From NCBI RefSeq assembly GCF_028875915.1, contig NZ_JAPEHW010000033.1, positions 1 to 41,178 of the forward strand: a stretch of 41,178 nucleotides of DNA, written 5' to 3'. The stretch is from Pseudoalteromonas sp. G4. Its GTDB lineage: Bacteria; Pseudomonadota; Gammaproteobacteria; Enterobacterales; Alteromonadaceae. Numbering within the stretch: the stretch's first letter is position 1; the number at the start of each line of letters is the position of its first letter. This document shows, piece after piece, positions 25,602 to 34,179 of the stretch. The notes beneath the pieces were generated by a model. The model had not been told where the DNA came from and ran no database searches. It worked only from the letters and a program-made list of their open reading frames with translations. The position numbers were made by a program, and so were the translations under genes.

Positions 25602-26276
25602 TTAGAGTTCAAAGTCCATGGCAAAGCCAACATAGACTTTTAAATCGTCATCTGCATCTAAATCTGTTTGTGCAACACCGAAAGTGAAGCCGCCTTTGGC
25701 AATGCTTACTCCGTAGTCAATGTAGCTGTCATCTTCGCCAAACCATTCAGTTACTGTGTCGCCCATTGAGTTGCCGATATGGAGTGTTAATTCAGTTTCT
25801 TTTAATATTTCAAAAGTGGCATTTAGCTCAACATAGAGCAAATCTTCTTCTGAGCTTGCACTTGATTGAGCATTACTCATATAGCTCACTTTACCTTCTA
25901 GCCAATTCCAGCTTAGGGCACCATAAAGCTCACCAAAGTCGATTGAGTCAACCGCATCTGGGTATGCGTAATATACATAACCAACATCGTAACCAAATTC
26001 ACCCATTTCTCCGGCAAAACCCGCGTAAAAATCGAGTTCGTAACCTGGCTTATCACCACCAAAATCAACATTTGATGCCCATGTACCCGCATAAAACCCA
26101 GATTCATGGCTGTAATCAATACCACCAGACACTTGTGCGTTATCGCTAGTTTGCGTTACACCACGCCATAAGTAGTTTGAAGATACAGCTGCATTTGCTG
26201 TTACTTCTGCATAACTTGTTGCTGAGAAGAAGGCGATACTCGTAGCTGTGAGAGTTGTGAGTAATTGTTTTTTCAT
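25602..26276 (-). CDS. TorF family putative porin (TIGR02001-like)
   Basis: A 224-aa outer-membrane beta-barrel protein with a classical signal peptide (cleavage after TSYA, residue 23). The mature start EVTANAAVSSNYLWRGVTQTSDNAQVSGG is the family hallmark, followed by alternating amphipathic strands (SGFYAGTWASNVDFG, YELDFYAGFAGE) and an aromatic end AMDFEL. The transported solute is unknown. It appears monocistronic. Confidence 0.88.
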   Translation of the reverse strand: MKKQLLTTLTATSIAFFSATSYAEVTANAAVSSNYLWRGVTQTSDNAQVSGGIDYSHESGFYAGTWASNVDFGGDKPGYELDFYAGFAGEMGEFGYDVGYVYYAYPDAVDSIDFGELYGALSWNWLEGKVSYMSNAQSSASSEEDLLYVELNATFEILKETELTLHIGNSMGDTVTEWFGEDDSYIDYGVSIAKGGFTFGVAQTDLDADDDLKVYVGFAMDFEL

Positions 26277-26403
26277 AATAATTCCTAAAATTGTAGCGCT
26301 GAGTTAACTATCCATTAACAAAGTTTATGCCTAAACTGAAAAGTTTAAGAATATCAAAGTACTAGTAAGGAATTATAAATTTGGCAAGATGAGGATGTGA
26401 AAA

Positions 26404-26460
26404 AAATGCACTAACACGGTGCGTTAAAATCACAAGGTGCACAAAAACCGCGCACCTTGT
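26404..26460 (-). terminator. Candidate terminator of the unrecognised 388-aa gene
   Basis: ACAAGGTGC (26432-26440) and GCACCTTGT (26452-26460) form a perfect 9-bp stem just after the minus-strand stop at 26468. A second short hairpin (GCAC/GTGC) with a run of seven Ts follows at about 26401-26425. Together they can terminate transcription toward the porin gene. Confidence 0.55.
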
Positions 26461-26467
26461 TTTGCGA

Positions 26468-27634
26468 TTAACCGAAAATGGTACGCATTAGTGCGATTGT
26501 TTCATCAACGCCACGACCAGCAGCTACTTCTTTAACAATTGAATCACGCATATTTTTAATATGTTGTGGCATATCTTCTGCTGCCAGAGCACGGTCAACC
26601 AATGCTTCTGCTGATTCTTTACCACGTTTACGGCCGCCCGATTTCTCTGAGCTTGCGCGTTTCGGTTTATGAAGTGCTTTGTAGTAATTCGAGTTTTCTT
26701 TCGCATCGTCACTGTAATAAGCAAACCAACACGGTACTAATGCTTTGTATTGCCAAAGAAGTTGCTCTTTTTCAGCTTCAGGTGTTGCGGCAATAAACCA
26801 AGGTTGTTTATGAATTGCCATAACGATGTCGTGCCAGTAACGGTCAAAATCTTGGTTATTTAATCTTACTAAACCAAATGCTTGGCATAAAATATCAAGG
26901 CTTGCTGCGGTTACTGGGGTGAAAAAATCAGGTCGACGCATAGCTAGCAAGCGTGTTGCTGGTGCAAGTGTGGCTTTTTCATTATCTACTGCTGCAAATG
27001 CAGTGATGTAACCCCGAACAAAGTCTAGGTAGTTTTCAAAAGTGATGTCACCTTCAAGCGGAATATGATTAAGCGCTTCATTCAAGTCAGTACAGCTGGT
27101 GGCTATGACATTATGCAGTGCTTTTGCTGTTTTGGTTGACGCAAACCATTCAACATCAAATTTATAGACGCTTGGATCGTGTTTTGTGGTGTGTTTACCT
27201 GCAAATGCCAGTTTATCTTCTTCGATCATATCAACCAGCGAGGTTTCACGAATGCTTGCTATGTAGTTTAGTAACTCAAGCTGTTCATCCAGAACTATAC
27301 GCTCTTTATTTTGTTGAATTGAGTCAAACACTACAGGCCAAGGCGCGATACGTAGCGTTTTGATTTGGCTTATGCTAATACCAGCTTCTAGTTGTTGCTG
27401 GATTTTCTTTAAAATTGGCAGCTGGTTTGGTTCAAGTAGATCAAAATTAATGCGTTTGCTTACTACATCAATTAACTCATAACACCAACCAGCAAAGTCT
27501 TCAGGATGATTACTTACTTTTACGGCCATTAAGTTAAGGCTAACATCTGGAATAAGTTTTAAAATGTTTTGGTAGATGTTTGCTTCCACTTCAGAAAGTG
27601 GCATTTTCGATGGCGACGTAAGCAATTTTTTCAT
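26468..27634 (-). CDS. Protein of unknown function
   Basis: A 388-aa soluble protein that I do not recognise. It is largely helical, without signal peptide or membrane segments: SEVEANIYQNILKLIPDVSLNLMAVKV near the N-terminus, an aromatic-rich central part (YWHDIVMAIHKQPWFI, LLWQYKALVPCWFAYYSDDA) and a C-terminal basic linker (KPKRASSEKSGGRKRGKE) leading to a helical tail ending MRTIFG. I prefer ATG 27634 (MKKLLTSPSK); an in-frame ATG at 27706 would add 24 residues that look non-coding in character. The basic linker might bind nucleic acid. It follows the GNAT gene on the same strand. Confidence 0.7.
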   Translation of the reverse strand: MKKLLTSPSKMPLSEVEANIYQNILKLIPDVSLNLMAVKVSNHPEDFAGWCYELIDVVSKRINFDLLEPNQLPILKKIQQQLEAGISISQIKTLRIAPWPVVFDSIQQNKERIVLDEQLELLNYIASIRETSLVDMIEEDKLAFAGKHTTKHDPSVYKFDVEWFASTKTAKALHNVIATSCTDLNEALNHIPLEGDITFENYLDFVRGYITAFAAVDNEKATLAPATRLLAMRRPDFFTPVTAASLDILCQAFGLVRLNNQDFDRYWHDIVMAIHKQPWFIAATPEAEKEQLLWQYKALVPCWFAYYSDDAKENSNYYKALHKPKRASSEKSGGRKRGKESAEALVDRALAAEDMPQHIKNMRDSIVKEVAAGRGVDETIALMRTIFG

Positions 27635-27739
27635 AATTAGTAAGTGACCCCAATATAATATTAACAATGTCCTGCAAAGCGTTACGCAGAGCGGGCTGTG
27701 GATCATACTGAGATCTAATTTTGATGCAATATTGACTTC

Positions 27740-28771
27740 TTAAATTTCACGCCTGAGTAAACTAAAAACTTGAAGGTCATGGGTTTTATTTTTCCAAACG
27801 CCTTTTTCACGAATCACACCATCTAAATGAAAGCCAAGTTTATTAAATAGTTTAGTTGACGCTGTGTTTTCTGGTAATACTTCGGCTTCGATTCGATTTA
27901 ATGAGGCAATATGGGTAAACATCCATTTTGTCATAGCAGTAATAGCATTCGATGCGAAACCTTGTTGCCAGAAATCAGGGTGGATCTCGATACTAACTTT
28001 CGCTGTGCGTGTTGCGAAATCATATTTGTATCCACAACTGCCAACAATTTGCTGGCGCGTGTTGCATTTGATTAGCCAGCGATGTCCGTTACCTTGTCTG
28101 CGTATTAGCTCATCTTGTTCAATAAGTTTTTTGGCTTCTGCTAAATCGCTCATAACTGGTAAATCGTAGAACTCACACACCTTTGAGTTAGAAAAAAGAC
28201 GGAAAACGGCTTCTGCCTGTGTTTGTTGAACTAAGGTGAACATGTCGGTTGTGATTTTAGGGAAGTTATCAATACTTAGATGAATAAGATGATGTCCCCA
28301 CTTTTCATAACGTTTCTGCTCTACAAGACCAAGGTTTGTCAGTATTTTATGTGAAGCAGTATTAGCAACATCTACTTCGCCAACAATATAAGAAAGGCCA
28401 AGCTGGTTAAATGCATATTCAAGTGCGGCGCGACTTGCTTCCATGCCCAAGCCTTTGCCCCAATATTCTGGCAGCATGCGGTAGCCGATATCAGGTGCAT
28501 TTAACTCGGGTTCGTATTTTAAGCCACAAAACCCAATAACTTGGTTGTTTTCTTTAAGGATCAATGCAAAGCGTGCATAACCAACCTCGTTATATTCTTT
28601 TAACCAAATATTGCGAATAATATTTTCGGCATCACTTATAGTGTTTACCCAGCCAGCGTCTCCAGTGTAGCGGGTGACATCTTCATTACTGCTAAATTTA
28701 AAAACTTGCTCAGCATCTTCGATTGTGAATTGCCGCACTAGTAGTCGTGGTGTTTCGATTAATATGTTCAT
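27740..28771 (-). CDS. Double-domain GNAT acetyltransferase (RimJ/RimL-like)
   Basis: A 343-aa protein made of two GNAT (Acetyltransf_3) domains, residues about 1-170 and 172-343. The first begins IETPRLLVRQFTIEDA and has the acetyl-CoA loop in LPEYWGKGLGMEA; the second has HPDFWQQGFASNA. Each ends with a GNAT-type NTASHKILTNLGL or NTASTKLFNKLGF segment. Such enzymes acetylate N-termini or small amines with acetyl-CoA; the substrate is unknown. It lies divergent from a MocR-type regulator 87 bp away, whose usual habit of controlling the neighbour makes it the likely target. Confidence 0.88.
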   Translation of the reverse strand: MNILIETPRLLVRQFTIEDAEQVFKFSSNEDVTRYTGDAGWVNTISDAENIIRNIWLKEYNEVGYARFALILKENNQVIGFCGLKYEPELNAPDIGYRMLPEYWGKGLGMEASRAALEYAFNQLGLSYIVGEVDVANTASHKILTNLGLVEQKRYEKWGHHLIHLSIDNFPKITTDMFTLVQQTQAEAVFRLFSNSKVCEFYDLPVMSDLAEAKKLIEQDELIRRQGNGHRWLIKCNTRQQIVGSCGYKYDFATRTAKVSIEIHPDFWQQGFASNAITAMTKWMFTHIASLNRIEAEVLPENTASTKLFNKLGFHLDGVIREKGVWKNKTHDLQVFSLLRREI

Positions 28772-28781
28772 TTTTATTCCT

Positions 28782-28858
28782 ATACTGTATTGCTTTAAAT
28801 CTTAGTTTTTGCCACAAATGCATAACAGATACAGTTTCTGAATTTTATTAGGGTACAG
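28782..28858. promoter_or_regulatory. Repeated ATACAGT-type half sites between GNAT and MocR genes
   Basis: ATACTGTAT (28782-28790; its complement is ATACAGTAT), ATACAGT (28829-28835) and GTACAGAT (just before ATG 28859) recur in the 87-bp divergent gap. The first two are inverted with a 38-nt spacer. MocR/GntR proteins often bind short repeats of this kind in their divergent promoter, so these are candidate binding sites. Confidence 0.45.
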
Positions 28859-30280
28859 ATGCCACATTTTAAATATCGCCAACTGACCGATTATTATCAT
28901 CAGCTTATTTCTTCGGGTGAGTACGTTAGTGGAGACAAGCTGCCATCCGTGAGAGCTTTGAGCAAACAACATAATGTGTCGATTAGCACCGCGACCAAGG
29001 TGTTAACTGAATTAGAATTGGCTGGATTAGTAACAGCGAAAGCAAAATCGGGCTATTTCGTTACAAAACAAAATAGTGATTTACTGTTTGGTTTTGGTGA
29101 CAAGGTGATTAACAAACGTGACTTAAATGCACTATCGCTTGCTGAGTCGGTTCAATATTCATTTAATGATGAATCTATTTTGCCGTTGTCGTGTACAGGC
29201 CCCTCAACGGTGCTGGATAATGAAGCGATTCTTAATAAGTTTTATCGAAAAGCATTTTCAAAAAGACCTTTTCGGTTGCAGCAGGACAATTTTGAGTTGG
29301 GGTTACCAGATCTGCGTTATGCTTTGGCTAAGCATTTGGAGTTTAATACCGAACTACTCTGTGGCGAGAATATCTTAATTACGCATGGGCGTAGCGATGC
29401 GTTAAATTTAGCTCTGGTTTCTCTAGGCTTACTACATAAAAAAGTTGCAGTTGAAGCGCCTAGCTCATTTTTTATTAATGCTAATTTACAACAGTTGCAA
29501 ATCGAAACAGTGGCTGTGCCAATGCAAGTCGACTATTCAAAAGAGATAGCTTTGTTAGATGAAGCATTTCTCTCTGAGCCATTTAATGCGTATATTTTTA
29601 ATCCGAACTTTAATGACCCAACTGGTCGATTATTAAGTGATGAAAATAAACAAGCATTAATAGCTTGGGCGCAATCGCGCAATGTGATTTTAATCGAATA
29701 CGATAGGGGCGAGCTTTATTTTTCTGGGCAGCGTCCAAAATCGATTTTGCACCTGTTAAAAAGTCACCATAAAACACCCGCAATTAGTATTGGTGATTTC
29801 TCCGATACCGTAAGCTTTAGTTTTTCACTCGGTTACATGGTATGTCATCAATGTGTCGATATGTGTGCGTTTGCCAAACATATCACAGTTGAGAAACCCG
29901 ACATGATAAGCCAAATGATGTTGTGTGAAATGATAACGTCATTGGAATATCGTAAACTTTTGGCAAGGTTGCGCAAACAAATGTGGCAGCAGTACTGTTT
30001 AACAAATGCGGTGTTAAAACCACTTTATCCCTATTTAAATGTAGCGGTTGTTAAAGGTGGTCCATGTATTTGGTTAAAACTGCCTCAAGGAAAAAGTTCT
30101 GAACTTCTATTTCAGCGCTTAATCAAACGCAATGTTGCGATTGCACCGGGAAAAATGTTTTTAGCAAATAATGACTTTGAAAACTATTTCCGGATTACCT
30201 TTGCCTTGCCGTGGGAGCCAAGAATGGTTGAGGGGTTAAACGTGCTAGTTGAAGAAACCTTATTATTTTTAGCAAGCTAG
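28859..30280 (+). CDS. MocR/GntR-type regulator with degenerate aminotransferase domain
   Basis: A 473-aa protein. Residues 1-70 are a GntR winged helix (GDKLPSVRALSKQHNVSISTATKVLTELE, then GYFV). Residues about 90-470 follow a fold-type I aminotransferase, as in MocR/PdxR regulators (FELGLPDLRYALAKHL, NPNFNDPTGRL). The PLP-binding lysine, normally in GSFSKT, is Asp316 (GDFSDT). The phosphate-binding Arg of LRLGY is Ser323 (FSLGY), and the Tyr of the EDDxY region is Arg283 (IEYDRGEL), while Asp282 remains. The reading frame is intact, so the protein is probably functional but cannot form the usual PLP aldimine. It is divergent from the double-GNAT gene. Confidence 0.85.
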   Translation: MPHFKYRQLTDYYHQLISSGEYVSGDKLPSVRALSKQHNVSISTATKVLTELELAGLVTAKAKSGYFVTKQNSDLLFGFGDKVINKRDLNALSLAESVQYSFNDESILPLSCTGPSTVLDNEAILNKFYRKAFSKRPFRLQQDNFELGLPDLRYALAKHLEFNTELLCGENILITHGRSDALNLALVSLGLLHKKVAVEAPSSFFINANLQQLQIETVAVPMQVDYSKEIALLDEAFLSEPFNAYIFNPNFNDPTGRLLSDENKQALIAWAQSRNVILIEYDRGELYFSGQRPKSILHLLKSHHKTPAISIGDFSDTVSFSFSLGYMVCHQCVDMCAFAKHITVEKPDMISQMMLCEMITSLEYRKLLARLRKQMWQQYCLTNAVLKPLYPYLNVAVVKGGPCIWLKLPQGKSSELLFQRLIKRNVAIAPGKMFLANNDFENYFRITFALPWEPRMVEGLNVLVEETLLFLAS

Positions 30281-30339
30281 GTTTTAACTTCAATGGGCCT
30301 TAGCTATAGTAGCGATAGATGTGAAATAAGGGACAAACA

Positions 30340-32271
30340 ATGAAAACGTTCGCAAAAGTTATCGGATTTCTATTACTGGGTATTGTTGCATTAATAGTGG
30401 CACTGCCATTTATTATTCCAGTCGATTATATTTTTAAACAAGTAACACAATCTGTTGAACAAACAACAGGGCGCACCCTTGAAATTAAAGGTGAGAAAAG
30501 CCTATCTGTATTTCCAAAATTAAAACTTGAGCTTAATGATGTAGCGTTTTCAAACTTTAAGCAGGGTTCACAGGCGAATATGGCAGCTATGGAGCAACTC
30601 GCAATACACATTCCTTATCTTTCGGTTTTATCTGGCGATATAAAGCTTGAAAAATTTGTTATTAAAAACCCCAATATTCTTCTTGAAAAAATGCCAAATG
30701 GTGATGTGAATTGGCAGCTAGTTAAGGCAACAAGTGTCCAGGGCGAATCTGCAACGCCTTCCAAGCAAGGTGGCTCGCAAGGATTACCTGAAGGGCTTGA
30801 TATTCAGTTAGGTGAAGTTGCTGTGTATGGTGGTAGTTTCACCTACATCGATCATCAAAACAACACATCTCAAAAAGTAACGGATTTAGACTTAGCGATT
30901 CAATTACCTTCACTTAAAAAAGATCTGGAAGTAAAAGGAGCAGTTACTTATTTAGCGGAAAAGTTTGAATTAGATGTGATACTTGCCACACCTGAAAAAC
31001 TCCTATTAGGGCAAGATTTCACATTAAAAACCGCGTTAGATTCACGTTTAGCAAAGTTTAATTTTGATGGTCTTGTTGCAAAACAAATGACTGATTTTAG
31101 TGGTCAGCTTGAACTCTCAGGTGATTCAATTAAAAACCTACTTAAATGGCAAAACCAGTCATTAGATGCAAAAGAAAACGCCTTTAATCAATTTGCTGTG
31201 TCGGCCAAAATGCATTTCGCAGGTCAGCAATTTAACTTAAAAGAACTCACAGCGACACTTGACGAGTTGGCAATAAAAGGTAATGCCAATATTACATTAA
31301 CGGATATTCCAAATATTACAGCCAAACTTGATTTAGGGATGCTGAATGTAAACCCTTACTTACCTGAATCAATTGATGTGCCGAAAGACACGGGAACAGA
31401 AACCACAGAGTCTAAACCACAACCTATCGTATGGGATGAAACTGCCATTGATTTATCTGCACTTAACAGTGTTAATGCTGACATTGGTATTGTTGCCACA
31501 GGCTTTCAGTTTAAAGAAATTAAACTTGGTCAAACTGAGTTAGCTTTAAAATTGAAAAATGGTACAGCGCAGCTTGGGCTAAATAAATTTAAAGCTTATG
31601 AAGGTAATGGAACAGGGCAGGTGGTTTTGGTTGCTAAACGTGCGCCTTATAAAATGAATACTTCTTTTTCGTTTGAAGGTATTCAGGCAGAGCCTTTACT
31701 TACCGATGCTGTTGGCTTTGACAAATTGATGGGTAAAGGGGAGCTTACTATTGCACTTAATACCCAAGGTCAGTCTCAAAAAGAGTTTGTAAATGCATTG
31801 CATGGCGCGATTGGTTTTGGCTTTAAAGATGGTGCAGTTAAAGGTGCTAACATTGCAGCGATGGTGCGCAGTGCTGAAAAGCTCATCAATGGTGGTGGTC
31901 TTGATGCAAAAGGGCTAGAAAAGGGGTTTGATAATGCAGAAAAAACTGACTTCTCAGCACTTACAGGTAACTTTCAATTTGTTGATGGTGTTAGTAAGCA
32001 AAATGACTTATCGCTTAAAAGCCCGCTTATTCGTGTTACCGGTAATGGTGATATTGATTTGCCTGCAGCTAAAATCAATTATCGCTTAGTGACAGGTGTT
32101 GTTGATTCAATAGAAGGTCAAGGTACACAAGATGAAAGTACCGGTTTTAAAATACCAATTCGCTTAAAAGGCCCGTTACACGATGTACAGGTTAAGCCTG
32201 ACATAGGAGATGCGGCGAAAGAGAAAGCAAAGGATAAAATTAAAGATAAGTTGAAAAACCTCTTTAATTAA
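30340..32271 (+). CDS. AsmA family protein
   Basis: A 643-aa protein with an N-terminal membrane anchor (FLLLGIVALIVALPFIIP, residues about 10-28) followed by the AsmA domain (QTTGRTLEIKGEKSLSVFPKLKLELNDVAFSN) and the C-terminal AsmA-like region (GKGELTIALNTQGQ, GAIGFGFKDGAVKGANIA, SPLIRVTGNGDIDLPAAKINYRL). It ends with a Lys-rich helix. AsmA-like proteins have an inner-membrane anchor and a periplasmic body, and are now linked to phospholipid transport toward the outer membrane. AAGGGA precedes the ATG. It stands alone, with terminators behind it, directly upstream of the spc operon. Confidence 0.92.
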   Translation: MKTFAKVIGFLLLGIVALIVALPFIIPVDYIFKQVTQSVEQTTGRTLEIKGEKSLSVFPKLKLELNDVAFSNFKQGSQANMAAMEQLAIHIPYLSVLSGDIKLEKFVIKNPNILLEKMPNGDVNWQLVKATSVQGESATPSKQGGSQGLPEGLDIQLGEVAVYGGSFTYIDHQNNTSQKVTDLDLAIQLPSLKKDLEVKGAVTYLAEKFELDVILATPEKLLLGQDFTLKTALDSRLAKFNFDGLVAKQMTDFSGQLELSGDSIKNLLKWQNQSLDAKENAFNQFAVSAKMHFAGQQFNLKELTATLDELAIKGNANITLTDIPNITAKLDLGMLNVNPYLPESIDVPKDTGTETTESKPQPIVWDETAIDLSALNSVNADIGIVATGFQFKEIKLGQTELALKLKNGTAQLGLNKFKAYEGNGTGQVVLVAKRAPYKMNTSFSFEGIQAEPLLTDAVGFDKLMGKGELTIALNTQGQSQKEFVNALHGAIGFGFKDGAVKGANIAAMVRSAEKLINGGGLDAKGLEKGFDNAEKTDFSALTGNFQFVDGVSKQNDLSLKSPLIRVTGNGDIDLPAAKINYRLVTGVVDSIEGQGTQDESTGFKIPIRLKGPLHDVQVKPDIGDAAKEKAKDKIKDKLKNLFN

Positions 32272-32282
32272 TCCGTTTTCAA

Positions 32283-32317
32283 AAGGCTTTGCAAATAACT
32301 TTAGTTTGCAAAGCCTT
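32283..32317 (+). terminator. Terminator of the AsmA gene
   Basis: AAGGCTTTGCAAA (32283-32295) and TTTGCAAAGCCTT (32305-32317) form a perfect 13-bp stem with a 9-nt loop, 12 bp after the stop. The following CCCTCTTG is not a good T tract, so it may work with the second hairpin downstream. Confidence 0.7.
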
Positions 32318-32393
32318 CCCTCTTGATAATTGAAATTCTGATCCCCATTTCGTATTCAAGTAAACAGAAATAGTACTGTACGTTTTTTAAACT

Positions 32394-32419
32394 CCTTGTT
32401 ATTGCAAGGCTTTTTTTTT
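32394..32419 (+). terminator. Second terminator-like hairpin before the spc operon
   Basis: CCTTG (32394-32398) and CAAGG (32405-32409) form a short stem followed by C and nine Ts (32411-32419). The stem is weak but the T tract is strong. It helps to separate the AsmA unit from the ribosomal operon. Confidence 0.5.
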
Positions 32420-32434
32420 CATTGGTTTAAGCAC

Positions 32435-32493
32435 TAAATTAATTAAAAAATAACCTACCACTTATCCATTTTTGCTGGTACAATTGCCCGCCC
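32435..32493 (+). promoter_or_regulatory. Probable promoter of the spc operon
   Basis: TACAAT (32479-32484) preceded by TG-G makes an extended -10. It is followed by a GC-rich discriminator (TGCCCGCCC), typical of stringently controlled ribosomal promoters, and preceded about 25-45 bp upstream by an A/T-rich tract (AAATTAATTAAAAAATAA) like an UP element. The -35 is weak. The transcript would have a leader of about 100 nt before rplN. Confidence 0.6.
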
Positions 32494-32593
32494 TTGAGCT
32501 GTCGATGACACGCTTAATGGTGAACAAATAAACGTTTAGGTCGTGAATTTGTATGAATTTACGGCAAATTTTAACTACACCGGAGCATATAAA

Positions 32594-32962
32594 ATGATCC
32601 AAATGCAAACTCAGCTGGACGTTGCTGATAACAGCGGCGCTCGCAAAGTGCAGTGTATTAAAGTCCTTGGCGGTTCGCACCGTCGCTACGCAGCGATTGG
32701 CGATATCATCAAAGTTTCTGTTAAAGAAGCTATTCCTCGCGGTAAAGTGAAGAAAGGTGATGTTAAAAACGCAGTAGTTGTGCGTACTAAAAAAGGCGTT
32801 CGTCGTCCAGACGGCTCTTTAATCCGTTTCGATAGCAATGCGGCAGTAATCTTAAATGATAGCTTACAGCCAATTGGTACTCGTATCTTTGGCCCTGTGA
32901 CTCGTGAACTTCGTAACGATAAGTTCATGAAGATCGTTTCACTAGCCCCAGAAGTACTATAA
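32594..32962 (+). CDS. rplN: 50S ribosomal protein L14
   Basis: A 122-aa large-subunit protein that lies at the subunit interface beside 16S helix 14. It starts [18 protein letters not shown] and ends [10 protein letters not shown], as expected. The start is ATG 32594, with GGAG 8 nt before it; in-frame codons further up are leader sequence. It is the first gene of the spc operon here; the S10-operon genes that usually precede it are absent from this window. Confidence 0.98.
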   Translation: MIQMQTQLDVADNSGARKVQCIKVLGGSHRRYAAIGDIIKVSVKEAIPRGKVKKGDVKNAVVVRTKKGVRRPDGSLIRFDSNAAVILNDSLQPIGTRIFGPVTRELRNDKFMKIVSLAPEVL

Positions 32963-32972
32963 GGAGTCGATC

Positions 32973-33287
32973 ATGGCAGCAAAAATCCGTCGTGATGACG
33001 AAGTAATCGTACTTGCAGGTAAAGACAAAGGTAAGCGCGGCAAAGTGCTTTCAGTTGTAACTGAATCTAGTCGAGTATTTGTTGAAGGCGTTAACTTAAT
33101 CAAGAAGCACCAGAAGCCAGTTCCTCAGTTGAACCAGCCAGGTGGTATTGTTGAGAAAGAAGCGTCAATCGACGTATCAAACGTAGCGATCTTTAACCAG
33201 GAAACTGGTAAAGCGGATCGTGTAGGTTTCAAGATTGAAGATGGTAAGAAAGTACGTATCTTCAAATCTACCGGTAAAACTATCTAA
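32973..33287 (+). CDS. rplX: 50S ribosomal protein L24
   Basis: A 104-aa protein that binds 23S rRNA early in assembly and sits near the exit tunnel. The KOW motif ([19 protein letters not shown]) covers residues about 6-24, followed by the family segment [13 protein letters not shown]. The length matches E. coli L24 (104 aa with the first Met). It is 10 bp after rplN with a good AAGGAG site. Confidence 0.98.
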   Translation: MAAKIRRDDEVIVLAGKDKGKRGKVLSVVTESSRVFVEGVNLIKKHQKPVPQLNQPGGIVEKEASIDVSNVAIFNQETGKADRVGFKIEDGKKVRIFKSTGKTI

Positions 33288-33295
33288 TAGTCGGA

Positions 33296-33326
33296 GTATA
33301 CGATGGCGAAACTGCATGAAGTATAT
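33296..33326 (+). promoter_or_regulatory. Candidate S8 autoregulatory hairpin at the rplE start
   Basis: GTATAC (33296-33301) pairs with GTATAT (33321-33326), and the start codon ATG plus C (33303-33307) pairs with GCAT (33314-33317) with a bulged G and asymmetric internal loop. In E. coli ribosomal protein S8 represses the spc operon by binding a bulged hairpin around the L5 start codon, and the coding bases here are closely similar. The pairing is my own reading. Confidence 0.55.
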
Positions 33327-33842
33327 AAAGACAAAGTAGTAGCTGAACTAGTTAAAGAGTTCAACTACAGCTCTGTCATGCAAGTCCCTCGAATTGAGAA
33401 AATCACCCTTAACATGGGTGTGGGCGAAGCCCTAGCGGACAAAAAGATTCTAGAGAACGCTGTAAGCGACCTAGAAGCTATCTCTGGTCAGAAGCCACTT
33501 ATCACTAAAGCACGCAAATCAGTTGCAGGCTTTAAGATTCGTGAAGGCTATCCGATCGGCTGTAAAGTAACCCTACGCGGTGAGCGTATGTGGGATTTCC
33601 TAGAGCGTTTAGTCTCTATTGCGATGCCACGTATTCGTGACTTCCGCGGTGTTAGCGCTAAGTCTTTTGACGGTCGCGGTAACTATTCTATGGGCGTACG
33701 TGAGCAAATCATCTTCCCAGAAATCGATTATGATAAAGTAGACCGCGTTCGCGGTATGGATATCACAATCACTACTTCTGCGAAAAGTGATGAGGAAGGC
33801 CGTGCGTTGTTAACAGCGTTTAACTTCCCATTCAAGAAATAA
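33303..33842 (+). CDS. rplE: 50S ribosomal protein L5
   Basis: A 179-aa protein that binds 5S rRNA and contacts the P-site t[18 protein letters not shown] near residue 29, [17 protein letters not shown] near 76 and [20 protein letters not shown] near 111 are diagnostic. The length equals E. coli L5. The ATG lies 15 bp after rplX, within a hairpin that resembles the S8 repression site. Confidence 0.98.
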   Translation: MAKLHEVYKDKVVAELVKEFNYSSVMQVPRIEKITLNMGVGEALADKKILENAVSDLEAISGQKPLITKARKSVAGFKIREGYPIGCKVTLRGERMWDFLERLVSIAMPRIRDFRGVSAKSFDGRGNYSMGVREQIIFPEIDYDKVDRVRGMDITITTSAKSDEEGRALLTAFNFPFKK

Positions 33843-33852
33843 GGGTAGGGTT

Positions 33853-34158
33853 ATGGCAAAGAATTCAATGAAAGCGCGCGAAGCAAAGCGCACTAAACTA
33901 GTTGCTCAGTACGCTGAAAAGCGCGCAGCACTAAAAGCTATCATCTCTGACGTAAATGCGTCTGAAGATGATCGTTGGGACGCGGTATTAAAGCTTCAAA
34001 GCCTTCCGCGTGATTCAAGCCCTGCACGTCAACGTAATCGTTGTAACATCACGGGCCGCCCACATGGTTACCTTCGTAAGTTCGGCTTAAGCCGTATCAA
34101 ATTACGCGAAGCTGCTATGCGCGGTGAAGTTCCTGGCCTTAAAAAGGCTTCTTGGTAA
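33853..34158 (+). CDS. rpsN: 30S ribosomal protein S14
   Basis: A 101-aa S14 of the long zinc-free class. It lacks the CxxC pairs of the short class and keeps the conserved core [21 protein letters not shown] and the C-terminal KKASW. It belongs to the 30S head next to S3 and S19. It is 10 bp after rplE. No second paralogue is visible here. Confidence 0.98.
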   Translation: MAKNSMKAREAKRTKLVAQYAEKRAALKAIISDVNASEDDRWDAVLKLQSLPRDSSPARQRNRCNITGRPHGYLRKFGLSRIKLREAAMRGEVPGLKKASW

Positions 34159-34179
34159 TAGAATCACGGGAGTAAGACA

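Noticed and set aside
25766..26149. A 127-codon plus-strand frame opposite the TorF-like gene
   Set aside because: It is rich in His, Asn and Gln from reversed beta-barrel codons; no start signal.
32543..32593. An N-terminal extension of rplN starting at 32543
   Set aside because: L14 has a fixed start; ATG 32594 has a good ribosome-binding site and gives the normal 122 aa.
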